A program made the position numbers and the translations under genes. Below the pieces are notes generated by a model. It searched no databases, had not been told where the DNA came from, and worked only from the letters and a program-made list of their open reading frames with translations. A stretch of 8,291 nt of DNA from an uncultured Lachnospiraceae bacterium (GTDB taxonomy: Bacteria; Bacillota; Clostridia; Lachnospirales; Lachnospiraceae): positions 1-8,291 of the forward strand of contig CADCPJ010000062.1 of the NCBI GenBank assembly GCA_902803245.1, in the 5' to 3' direction. Below, one piece after another: positions 1-6,212 of this stretch (position 1 is its first letter; each line of letters opens with the position of its first letter).

Positions 1-474
1 AACAAGGGGCTCGGCGGAGACTATGTGGAGATCAATATTGACCGGCAGTACCTGTGGGTCTATAAGGACGGCGAAGTGGTTGTGGACACCGAAGTGGTGA
101 CGGGGCTTCCGGTATTCGGCCGCGTCACTTACTACGGCTGCTATTCCATCAAGAAAAAAGTCCGGGAGATCACCCTCGGCGACCTGGAAGTGGAGGGCTA
201 CGAGACCCTCGTCCACTACTGGCTCCCCTTCAACTCCGGAGAGGGAATCCACGACGCCTACTGGAGGGAATATTTCGGAGGAAAGATCTGGCTGACCAAC
301 GGATCCCACGGCTGCGTCAATGTGCCCGAGTGGTGCATGGAAGACGTCTTCGACAATGTCGAGGTGGGAGAGGCTGTCGTGATCTACGGAACCGAGTACG
401 ACGAGAAGGTAAATGACCCCAGCATAAAGACCGTGGATGAGGAGTATTACTACCGCGAGTTCTACGGGGAGTGA
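1..474 (+). CDS. L,D-transpeptidase (YkuD domain), 5'-truncated
   Basis: This is the C-terminal catalytic part of a peptidoglycan L,D-transpeptidase. The family forms 3-3 cross-links between diaminopimelate residues, or attaches molecules to peptidoglycan, outside the membrane. The frame is open from base 1 (157 residues visible). A GTG at 25 could be read as a start, but it falls inside the first strand of the YkuD fold (YVEINIDRQYLWVYKDG), so the true start with any signal anchor or N-terminal domain lies left of the window. The catalytic signature is clear: GIHDAYW with His at 250-252, then TNGSHGCVNVP with the nucleophilic Cys at 313-315 and its neighbouring His at 307-309. An acidic, Tyr-rich tail (VDEEYYYREFYGE) follows the domain and is not needed for catalysis. 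The TGA stop at 472-474 is five bases before a tandem repeat array. Family assignment is firm; the exact substrate is not determined. Confidence 0.93.
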   Translation, partial: NKGLGGDYVEINIDRQYLWVYKDGEVVVDTEVVTGLPVFGRVTYYGCYSIKKKVREITLGDLEVEGYETLVHYWLPFNSGEGIHDAYWREYFGGKIWLTNGSHGCVNVPEWCMEDVFDNVEVGEAVVIYGTEYDEKVNDPSIKTVDEEYYYREFYGE

Positions 475-479
475 GAGAC

Positions 480-599
480 GTGAAACAATCTGCGTGAAAC
501 ATGCCTGTGAAACGGGATTGTGAAACAATTGATGTGAAACATGCCTGCGAAACAGGTTCGTGAAACAATCTGCACGAAACCTGCCTGCGGAACTGCTTG
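480..599. repeat. Three tandem 40-bp units built of GTGAAAC subunits
   Basis: Three head-to-tail units of exactly 40 bp occupy 480-519, 520-559 and 560-599. By hand alignment units 1 and 2 match at 32 of 40 positions, 1 and 3 at 31, and 2 and 3 at 29, with no gaps. Each unit is itself a 14+13+13 bp series of subunits beginning GTGAAAC or a variant: GTGAAACAATCTGC, GTGAAACATGCCT, GTGAAACGGGATT in unit 1. Unit 3 is the most diverged (ACGAAAC and GCGGAAC starts). The array fills nearly all the space between the L,D-transpeptidase stop and the ribosome binding site of the NUDIX gene. A 40-bp period shifts reading frame each unit, so it is not a protein repeat. Function is unknown: minisatellite, 5'-leader element or protein-binding array are all possible. 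Confidence 0.9.
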
Positions 600-608
600 A
601 GGAAGGAG
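600..608 (+). promoter_or_regulatory. Ribosome binding site fixing the NUDIX start at 618
   Basis: AGGAAGGAG lies 9 nt upstream of the ATG at 618. An upstream in-frame TTG at 597 would place this Shine-Dalgarno inside the coding region and start the protein within the last repeat unit, so ATG 618 is preferred. Confidence 0.8.
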
Positions 609-617
609 TTTGAAGCT

Positions 618-1226
618 ATGGGAGAGATCAGACACATCACACAGCACACGAAGACGAAATTCCTGAATTTTTTTGAACTGGATACGGTGAAGAAGACGGG
701 AAAGGCGGGAAAATACTTTCTGGCTTCGAGGGCGAAGGACGTGTCCGGCCTCGAGATCAGCCGGGGAGAGACGAAGGCTGACGGCGTCACGATGTACGTC
801 CTGTGCGGCAGCAGGCGCGATAAGGTCCTGCTCATCCGCCAGTTCCGCTGGGCTGTCGGAAACTATGTCTATGAGTTTCCCGCGGGACTTGTGGAAGAGG
901 GCGAGGACTTCCACGAGGCGGCTGTGAGGGAGGTCTACGAGGAGACCGGCCTCAATCTGACCGTCCTTAAGACAGACCCCATGTTCGAGAGGCCGCATTA
1001 TATGACGGACGGCATGACGGACGAGGCCTGCGCATTTGTCTACGGATACGCCGAGGGAGACATCCGGGACCAGCATCTCGAGGACTCGGAGGAAATTGAA
1101 GTGGTGCTCGCGGACCGGGACGAGGTGCGACGGATCCTGAAAGAGGAGAGGGTTGCCTCGAACTGCGCGCTGCACCTGATGCATTTCCTTGCAGACGAAG
1201 ACCCGTTCCGCTTTCTTGAGGGATAA
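618..1226 (+). CDS. NUDIX hydrolase, ADP-ribose pyrophosphatase type
   Basis: This 202-residue protein has a perfect NUDIX box at residues 90-112: Gly90, five residues, Glu96, seven residues, then REVYEETGL. The REVYEE glutamates bind the metal that drives hydrolysis of a nucleoside diphosphate linked to another group. QFRWAVGNYVYEFPAGL just before the box is characteristic of the ADP-ribose pyrophosphatase subgroup (QFR and EFPAG elements). A GMTDE element about 20 residues after the box corresponds to the G-S/T-DE element of that subgroup. The likely activity is cytosolic cleavage of ADP-ribose to AMP and ribose 5-phosphate, but NUDIX specificity cannot be fixed from the box alone. The start at ATG 618 is chosen for its Shine-Dalgarno at 600-608. 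The gene sits 66 bp before tyrS on the same strand; no functional link to its neighbours is evident. Confidence 0.93.
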   Translation: MGEIRHITQHTKTKFLNFFELDTVKKTGKAGKYFLASRAKDVSGLEISRGETKADGVTMYVLCGSRRDKVLLIRQFRWAVGNYVYEFPAGLVEEGEDFHEAAVREVYEETGLNLTVLKTDPMFERPHYMTDGMTDEACAFVYGYAEGDIRDQHLEDSEEIEVVLADRDEVRRILKEERVASNCALHLMHFLADEDPFRFLEG

Positions 1227-1276
1227 GGACTTAAAAGCACCGGGCGGCTTAAAAAGTGTTGCGGCAAAATATCAGT

Positions 1277-1284
1277 AAAGGAGA
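1277..1284 (+). promoter_or_regulatory. Ribosome binding site of tyrS
   Basis: AAAGGAGA lies about 8-9 nt before the ATG at 1293. The whole 66-nt gap (1227-1292) also carries a near-direct repeat, CTTAAAAG at 1230 and CTTAAAAAG at 1248. It is too short for a T-box leader and shows no rho-independent terminator. Confidence 0.75.
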
Positions 1285-1292
1285 AAACCACC

Positions 1293-2516
1293 ATGAAAAT
1301 ATATGAGGAGCTTAAGGCCAGAGGACTGGTTGCGCAGGTCACGGATGAAGAGCGGATCGCCGATCTCGTAAATAACGGAAAGGCGGTGTTCTACATCGGC
1401 TTTGATCCCACTGCGGACAGCCTCCACGTGGGACACTTTATGGCTCTGTGCCTCATGAAGCGCCTGCAGGCGGCAGGCAACAAGCCCATCGCCCTCCTTG
1501 GCGGCGGCACGGGCATGATCGGCGACCCGTCCGGCAAGACGGACATGCGCAAGATGCTGACGAAAGAGCAGATCAATCACAACATCGAGTCCTTCAAGAA
1601 GCAGATGAGCCGCTTCATCGACTTCTCGGACGGAAAGGCCCTCATGGTCAACAACGCGGACTGGCTCCTTGACCTCAACTATGTGGAGCTTCTCCGGGAA
1701 GTCGGGCCCCATTTCACGGTCAACCGGATGCTGGCGGCGGAGTGCTACAAGCAGAGATGGGAGAAGGGCCTCACCTTCATCGAGTTCAATTACATGATCA
1801 TGCAGGCCTATGACTTCTACAGGCTCTATATGGACTACGACTGCAACCTGCAGTTCGGCGGCGACGACCAGTGGAGCAACATGCTTGCCGGAACCGAACT
1901 GATCCGCCGCAAGGCGGGCGGCGACGCGGATGCCATGACCCAGGTCCTTCTCCTCAATTCCGAGGGCAAGAAGATGGGCAAGACCGTGAGCGGCGCCGTC
2001 TGGCTGGACGCCAATAAGACGACTCCCTATGAGTTTTATCAGTACTGGAGAAATGTGGCCGACGACGACGTCCTCCGCTGCATCCGCCTCCTGACGTTCC
2101 TCCCCATGGAGCAGATCGAGGAGATGAATGCCTGGGAAGGCGCAGAGCTCAACAGGGCGAAGGAGATCCTCGCATATGAGCTCACGAAGCTGGTCCACGG
2201 AGAGGAAGAGGCGGAGAAGGCCGTCCTCGCCTCCAAGGCGCTCTTTGGCGGCGGCGCGGATGCGGAGATTCCGACCGCGTCTCTTGAGGATGGCGACTTC
2301 GAGGACGGCGCCATCGGCGTGATCCAGGCTCTCGTAAAAGCCGGGCTTGTCGCCTCCAACGGCGAGGCGAGGCGCGCCATACAGCAGGGCGGCGTGAAGA
2401 TCGGCAGCCGGAAGGTGACGGACGTCTTCGAGAAGATCCAAAAAGACGAGATCGCCAAGGGGGAAGTGGTCATAGCGAGAGGCAAGAAGAGCTTCAAGAA
2501 GCTCATTCTTGGCTGA
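1293..2516 (+). CDS. tyrS: Tyrosyl-tRNA synthetase
   Basis: This cytosolic class I aminoacyl-tRNA synthetase charges tRNA-Tyr with tyrosine using ATP. At 407 residues it has the usual bacterial TyrS length. YIGFDPTADSLHVGH carries the HIGH-type ATP-binding motif (HVGH, residues 45-48). GGTGMIGDPSGKTDMR (71-86) and the YMIMQAYDF and GGDDQWSN blocks (167-175, 189-196) form the tyrosine pocket. KMGKT (227-231) is the KMSKS-loop variant normal for bacterial TyrS. The C-terminal 60 residues (about 345-405, GLVASNGEARRAIQQGGVKI) form the S4-like RNA-binding domain that grips the tRNA. The ATG at 1293 has a good ribosome binding site. The leader is too short to hold the tyrosine T-box often found before tyrS in Firmicutes, so control must be elsewhere or absent. 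I am very sure of this call. Confidence 0.98.
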   Translation: MKIYEELKARGLVAQVTDEERIADLVNNGKAVFYIGFDPTADSLHVGHFMALCLMKRLQAAGNKPIALLGGGTGMIGDPSGKTDMRKMLTKEQINHNIESFKKQMSRFIDFSDGKALMVNNADWLLDLNYVELLREVGPHFTVNRMLAAECYKQRWEKGLTFIEFNYMIMQAYDFYRLYMDYDCNLQFGGDDQWSNMLAGTELIRRKAGGDADAMTQVLLLNSEGKKMGKTVSGAVWLDANKTTPYEFYQYWRNVADDDVLRCIRLLTFLPMEQIEEMNAWEGAELNRAKEILAYELTKLVHGEEEAEKAVLASKALFGGGADAEIPTASLEDGDFEDGAIGVIQALVKAGLVASNGEARRAIQQGGVKIGSRKVTDVFEKIQKDEIAKGEVVIARGKKSFKKLILG

Positions 2517-2523
2517 AAAATTC

Positions 2524-2536
2524 TTAAAGACTTTAA
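2524..2536. repeat. 13-bp palindrome TTAAAGACTTTAA after tyrS
   Basis: This perfect odd-length palindrome (TTAAAG, A, CTTTAA) begins 7 bp after the tyrS stop. Its spacer is too short for an RNA hairpin terminator and no T-run follows. It could be a protein-binding site, or chance in an AT-rich spacer. I see no convincing promoter in the rest of the 113-bp gap (2517-2629). Confidence 0.4.
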
Positions 2537-2629
2537 TACCGGCATATAGGGAAAACGAAAGGCTCTGCGTAAGAAAGATAATTTCGCTCACAGCAATAAT
2601 ACAAGTGTTTCCAGGGAGGAAGGTGCAGT

Positions 2630-3817
2630 ATGATCTCGGAAAAAATGAAGGGGTTCGTCGCAAACAGCTCGATCATCCGGGCGATGTTCGAGGAGGGAAA
2701 GAAGATGGCCGAAAAATACGGAACGGACCGCGTCTATGATTTCAGCCTCGGCAATCCCAACGTCCCTGCGCCGGACGAGGTGCGTGAGGCGATCGTTGAC
2801 ATCGTGACGAACACCGACCCTGTGCGCGTCCACGGATATATGAACAACTCCGGGTTCGAGGACGTGAGGGAGACGATCGCCCGCCATCTTAACGAGCTGT
2901 ACGGCACTTCCTACGGCGCCGGCAACATCCTCATGACGGTTGGCGCGGCGGGCGGCCTCAACGTGATCTTCAAGACGCTCTTAAACCCCGGAGACGAGGT
3001 GGTCACCGTGAGCCCCTATTTCGGGGAGTACCGGTCCTACGCCGGCAATTTCGATGCGGTTCTCGTGGAGTCTGCCGCGGACCCGAAGACGTTCTATCCG
3101 GACATCGCGGATCTTGAGGCGAAGATCACGGAGAAGACGAGGGTGCTGATCCTCAACTCGCCGAACAACCCGACCGGCGTGGTCTATCCGAAGGCCGTGC
3201 TCGAGGAGATCGCCCTCGTCCTTGAGAGAAAGTCCGGGAGGTACGGCGCACCGATCTACCTCGTTTCCGATGAGCCCTACCGCGAGATCGCTTTCGACGG
3301 CGTGGAGGTGCCCTGGATTCCCTCCATCTATAAGAATACGATCGTAGGGTCCTCCTACAGCAAGACCCTGTCGCTTCCGGGCGAGCGGATCGGCTATCTC
3401 GTGATTCCGTCTTGCCTCGATGACTTTGAGAACGTGACGGCAGCGGCCAATGTGGCGAACCGGATCCTCGGCTTCGTCAACGCGCCGTCTCTCATGCAGC
3501 TTGTGGCGGCGAGGTGCTGCGGGGCGAAGACGGATGTGGCCTACTACGACCGCAACCGGAAGCTTCTCTATGACGGACTCACTTCTTGCGGCTACGAGTG
3601 CGTGAAGCCGGAAGGCGCGTTCTACCTGTGGGTGAAATCCCCGGAGGAGGATGAGACGGCATTTGCGGCCAGATGCAAAAATGAAGAACAGATTCTTGTA
3701 GTTCCCGGCAGGAGCTTCGGGTGTGCGGGTTATGTGCGCATCGCCTACTGCGTCTCCTATGAGACCATCTTGAATGCGCTCCCCGGATTTAAGAAAGTGG
3801 CGGAGAGCTATCGATGA
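2630..3817 (+). CDS. Class I PLP-dependent aminotransferase (aspartate/aromatic type)
   Basis: This 395-residue cytosolic enzyme has the complete fold-type I aminotransferase signature. FSLGNPN (38-44) sits near the substrate site and HGYMNNSGFEDVRE (69-81) is the usual Y-x-x-x-G-x-x-x-x-R block. NNPTG is at 179-183 and SDEPY at 213-217, with Asp214 for the pyridine nitrogen. SSYSKTLSLPGERIGY has the Schiff-base Lys245 and Arg253. YVRIAYC near the C-terminus carries Arg370, the likely carboxylate-binding residue. It should transfer an amino group between an amino acid and a 2-oxo acid, but the substrate (aspartate, alanine, aromatic or other) cannot be read from sequence. A strong ribosome binding site, AGGGAGGAAGG (2613-2623), precedes the ATG at 2630. 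The stop overlaps the start of the downstream hisC-type gene by 4 bp, so the two are probably translationally coupled. Confidence 0.94.
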   Translation: MISEKMKGFVANSSIIRAMFEEGKKMAEKYGTDRVYDFSLGNPNVPAPDEVREAIVDIVTNTDPVRVHGYMNNSGFEDVRETIARHLNELYGTSYGAGNILMTVGAAGGLNVIFKTLLNPGDEVVTVSPYFGEYRSYAGNFDAVLVESAADPKTFYPDIADLEAKITEKTRVLILNSPNNPTGVVYPKAVLEEIALVLERKSGRYGAPIYLVSDEPYREIAFDGVEVPWIPSIYKNTIVGSSYSKTLSLPGERIGYLVIPSCLDDFENVTAAANVANRILGFVNAPSLMQLVAARCCGAKTDVAYYDRNRKLLYDGLTSCGYECVKPEGAFYLWVKSPEEDETAFAARCKNEEQILVVPGRSFGCAGYVRIAYCVSYETILNALPGFKKVAESYR

Positions 3818-4875
3818 GTTTTCTTGAAAATATCAGAAGAGTGGAACCCTATGTCCCGGGAGAACAGCCCCGGGACAGCGGCGTCATAAAGTTAAATACC
3901 AATGAGAATCCCTACCCGCCCTCGCCTGCGGCCGCGAAGGCGCTCGGCGCGTTTTCCGCGGATTCCCTCCGGCTCTATCCGGACCCCGCCGCCTCTTCCC
4001 TTGTGGACGCGATCGCCCAAAGATACGGCCTTGCTCCCGGGGAGGTATTCGTCGGAGTCGGGTCGGACGACGTGCTCGCACTTTTATTCCTCACATTTTT
4101 CAACTCCGGGAAGCCGGTGCTCTTTCCGGACATCACCTACAGCTTCTACGACGTGTGGGCGGAGCTCTTCCGGATCCCCTATGAGCAGATCCCTCTTGAT
4201 GAGAGCTTCGGGATCATCCCGGAGGATTATTTCCGGGAAAATGGCGGCATCGTCTTCCCCAACCCCAACGCCCCGACCGGAAAGCTGCTCCCGCTTGAGA
4301 GCGTCCGGAGAATCGTGGAGGGCAGTCCGGACAGCATCGTGATCATCGACGAAGCTTACATCGACTTCGGGGGCGAGAGCGCCCTGCCGCTGATCCACGA
4401 GTACGACAACGTGATTGTCGTCCAGACCTTCTCGAAGTCGAGGAGCGCGGCGGGACTCAGGCTCGGCTACGCCATGTCGAACGCATCCCTCATCCGGTAT
4501 TTAAATGACGTGAAATACAGCTTCAACTCCTACACGATGAATCGCCTCACAATCGAGGCCGGAGCTGCGCTCATCCGGGACGAGGAGTACTTTCAGAGCA
4601 CCATCCGCCGGATCATCAGGACGAGACAGGAGACGACCGCATCGCTTCGGGACCTCGGGTTCATCGTGCCGGAGTCGGCGGCGAATTTCGTCTTTGCTTC
4701 GCACCCGTCCGCGTCCGGAGAGGAGCTCTTTACATACCTGAAGTCGAAGAAGATCTATGTGCGGTGGTGGAACAAGCCGCGGATCCGCAACTATCTCCGC
4801 ATCACCATCGGGACGGATGAGGAGATGGGGATCCTCCTCGAGGCGCTGAAGGAGTATCTCCGGAGGAGCCTGTGA
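3814..4875 (+). CDS. hisC: Histidinol-phosphate aminotransferase family
   Basis: This 353-residue PLP enzyme is of the HisC type. The family converts imidazole-acetol phosphate and glutamate to histidinol phosphate and 2-oxoglutarate, and many members also accept aromatic amino acids. Diagnostic blocks are KLNTNENPYPPSP (26-38), LYPDP (54-58), GVGSDDVL (81-88), FPNPNAPTG (148-156), IIDEAYIDF (177-185, Asp179), QTFSKSRSAAGLRLGY with Schiff-base Lys208, and YLRITIGT with Arg329. The NPNAPTG and IDEAY forms favour HisC over CobD-like threonine-phosphate decarboxylase. The start overlaps the previous gene by 4 bp (ATGA), with GGAGAG at 3802-3807 as ribosome binding site. No other histidine biosynthesis gene is in the window, so the real role may be histidine synthesis from an unlinked gene or aromatic transamination beside its partner aminotransferase. 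Confidence 0.9.
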   Translation: MSFLENIRRVEPYVPGEQPRDSGVIKLNTNENPYPPSPAAAKALGAFSADSLRLYPDPAASSLVDAIAQRYGLAPGEVFVGVGSDDVLALLFLTFFNSGKPVLFPDITYSFYDVWAELFRIPYEQIPLDESFGIIPEDYFRENGGIVFPNPNAPTGKLLPLESVRRIVEGSPDSIVIIDEAYIDFGGESALPLIHEYDNVIVVQTFSKSRSAAGLRLGYAMSNASLIRYLNDVKYSFNSYTMNRLTIEAGAALIRDEEYFQSTIRRIIRTRQETTASLRDLGFIVPESAANFVFASHPSASGEELFTYLKSKKIYVRWWNKPRIRNYLRITIGTDEEMGILLEALKEYLRRSL

Positions 4876-4885
4876 TTCGCCAGAC

Positions 4886-4905
4886 GGGTATTCTCTGGAA
4901 TACTC
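4886..4905 (+). other. Short hairpin after hisC
   Basis: GGGTATTC (4886-4893) and GGAATACTC (ending 4905) form an 8-bp stem with one G-U pair around the 4-nt loop TCTG. It lies 10 bp after the hisC stop. No T-run follows, so it is not a standard rho-independent terminator. It may stabilise or process the mRNA 3' end, or be incidental. Confidence 0.4.
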
Positions 4906-4914
4906 TTCACGGTA

Positions 4915-4944
4915 TTACAAACAAGAAGCGATTATTAATACGAT
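4915..4944 (+). promoter_or_regulatory. Possible weak sigma-A promoter before the membrane protein gene
   Basis: TTACAA (4915-4920) and TACGAT (4939-4944) are separated by 18 nt in the locally AT-rich spacer before the gene at 4962. Both boxes deviate from consensus (TTGACA, TATAAT), so this is only a candidate. With the hairpin just upstream it could mark a new transcription unit starting at the membrane protein and uppS genes. Confidence 0.25.
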
Positions 4945-4961
4945 AAGAAACGGAGAAAGTC

Positions 4962-5450
4962 ATGCAGGAAGTAGCACAATGGGTATCAACGCATCTCAGC
5001 TTTTTGCCGCCCCAGGCGATCGTCATGATCGTCTCCATGCTGCCCCTCATCGAACTCCGCGGAGGGATCCCGCTGGCGAGGCTCCTGATGCTTCCCCTGC
5101 CCGAGGCGATCTTCTTCTCCGTTCTCGGCAATATCATCCCGATTCCGTTTATCCTGCTCTTTATCGGCAAGATCTTCGACTGGCTCCGCCCGACGAAGAC
5201 CTTCGGCGGGATCGTTGAGAAGCTTGAGAACCGCGCCATGAAAAAGAGCGGAAATGTCGCCAGGGCGGAATTCTGGGGGCTCGTCGCATTTGTCGGGATT
5301 CCCATTCCCGGAACCGGCGGCTGGACGGGAGCGCTCATCGCCTCGCTTCTCAAGGTGGATCTTAAGAAGGCCTCACTCGCGATCCTTCTCGGAATCGCCA
5401 TCGCGGCCACGATCATGTCCCTCATCTCTTACGGCATCTTCCGCATGTGA
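4962..5450 (+). CDS. Small multidrug export family membrane protein (COG2426)
   Basis: This 162-residue integral membrane protein has about four hydrophobic stretches, near residues 17-45, 48-70, 104-130 and 137-160. Two conserved Gly/Pro-rich motifs identify the family: ELRGGIP (31-37) and IPIPGTGGWTGALIA (113-127). A charged cytoplasm-type segment (74-103, LRPTKT through MKKSGNVARAE) separates the halves. The similar placement of the two motifs suggests two related halves with re-entrant loops, as in DedA-like transporters; that reading is inference. The family name PF06695 'small multidrug export' is historical and the substrate is not established. The ATG at 4962 has GGAG at 4952-4955, a short spacing of about 6 nt. 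The gene stands 54 bp upstream of uppS, which makes a link to polyprenyl-phosphate lipids an attractive but untested idea. Confidence 0.85.
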   Translation: MQEVAQWVSTHLSFLPPQAIVMIVSMLPLIELRGGIPLARLLMLPLPEAIFFSVLGNIIPIPFILLFIGKIFDWLRPTKTFGGIVEKLENRAMKKSGNVARAEFWGLVAFVGIPIPGTGGWTGALIASLLKVDLKKASLAILLGIAIAATIMSLISYGIFRM

Positions 5451-5492
5451 GGCTGTATCCTGCAATTACACATCAACCGGCATTTTTCCAGC

Positions 5493-5499
5493 AAGGAGG
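5493..5499 (+). promoter_or_regulatory. Ribosome binding site of uppS
   Basis: AAGGAGG, a near-perfect Shine-Dalgarno, lies 5 nt before the ATG at 5505. The rest of the 54-bp spacer after the membrane protein gene shows no terminator, so co-transcription is likely. Confidence 0.75.
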
Positions 5500-5504
5500 C
5501 ATAT

Positions 5505-6209
5505 ATGGCTGAGAATACGGTGCGCCACCTGGGCGTGATCATGGACGGAAACCGCCGCTGGGCGAAGCAGCATATGTTCGAATCGGTGATGCGCGGACAC
5601 GAAAAAGGCGTGGATACCTTCATCGACCTGTGCGAGTGGTGCGAAAATGCGGGCATCCCGTATCTTACGGTCTATGCCTTTTCCACGGAGAACTGGAAGA
5701 GATCCCAAAAGGAGGTCTCGGACCTCTTTAAGCTCATGCGGAGATTCTTTGTCGAGGAGATCCACCGCTGCATCGAGATGGGCGTGCGGGTCCGGTGCAT
5801 CGGCAATTTCGACCTGATGACGGAGGAAGACCGGAGGGTCATCCGCGAAGCGGAGGAGAAGACGAAGAATGAGAGCACGCTGCGCCTCCAGATCGCCCTC
5901 AGCTACGGCGGACGGGATGAGATCCTCCGCGCGGCCATGCGCTACGCTTCGGACGTAAAGCGTGGAACAGAAGCGGAGGGAGAGCTCACGGAGGAGTCAT
6001 TTGAAAAGTATCTCTATACAGCGGGCATTCCGGACATCGACCTCGTGATCCGGACCGGCGGGGACAGGCGGCTGTCGAACTTCTTCCCCTGGCAGACGAC
6101 TTACGCCGATCTCTATTTTACGGACGTGCTCTGGCCTGATTTCTCGGAGAAACTGCTTGCGGAAGCGCTCGACTACTACCGCTCAGTAAAAATCAATAAG
6201 GGGAAATGA
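5505..6209 (+). CDS. uppS: Isoprenyl transferase (undecaprenyl diphosphate synthase type)
   Basis: This cis-prenyltransferase adds isopentenyl diphosphate units to a short allylic primer. The usual bacterial product is C55 undecaprenyl diphosphate, the carrier for peptidoglycan and wall-polymer precursors. At 234 residues it is of normal family length. Conserved regions are all present: HLGVIMDGNRRWAK with catalytic Asp14, RGHEKG with His32, YAFSTENWKRS (57-67), LQIALSYGGRDEI (128-140), and the final block IDLVIRTGGDRRLSNFFPWQ through YADLYF. The last block reads RTGGD where Escherichia coli-type enzymes have RTSGE, so Asp187 replaces the metal-contacting Glu; this is conservative and seen in other lineages. 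It is peripheral to the membrane. Only 3 bp separate it from a trans-prenyl synthase gene. Cis-prenyltransferase identity is certain; the chain length made is inferred, and a second uppS elsewhere would weaken the C55 assignment. Confidence 0.95.
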   Translation: MAENTVRHLGVIMDGNRRWAKQHMFESVMRGHEKGVDTFIDLCEWCENAGIPYLTVYAFSTENWKRSQKEVSDLFKLMRRFFVEEIHRCIEMGVRVRCIGNFDLMTEEDRRVIREAEEKTKNESTLRLQIALSYGGRDEILRAAMRYASDVKRGTEAEGELTEESFEKYLYTAGIPDIDLVIRTGGDRRLSNFFPWQTTYADLYFTDVLWPDFSEKLLAEALDYYRSVKINKGK

Positions 6210-6212
6210 CCT

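Noticed and set aside
25..27. GTG 25 as the start of a complete short L,D-transpeptidase
   Set aside because: It lies inside the conserved first strand of the YkuD domain and the frame is open back to base 1, so the gene is truncated by the window.
480..599. CRISPR array
   Set aside because: The units are contiguous 40-bp tandem copies of 13-14-bp subunits, with no unique spacers between conserved repeats and no cas genes nearby.
597..617. TTG 597 as the NUDIX start
   Set aside because: It would put a strong Shine-Dalgarno (600-608) inside the gene; ATG 618 has that site at ideal spacing.
462..1184. A 240-codon minus-strand open frame opposite the NUDIX gene and repeats
   Set aside because: It is antisense to a gene with a perfect NUDIX box and runs through the tandem array; nothing protein-like is recognisable.
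1227..1292. T-box riboswitch before tyrS
   Set aside because: The space is far too short and no antiterminator-like or terminator structure is visible.
1272..2663. A 463-codon open frame on the minus strand opposite tyrS
   Set aside because: It mirrors a certain tyrS gene, its translation resembles no known fold, and long antisense frames are common opposite GC-rich genes with strong codon bias.
4886..4905. Rho-independent terminator after hisC
   Set aside because: The stem is only moderately stable and is not followed by a run of T.
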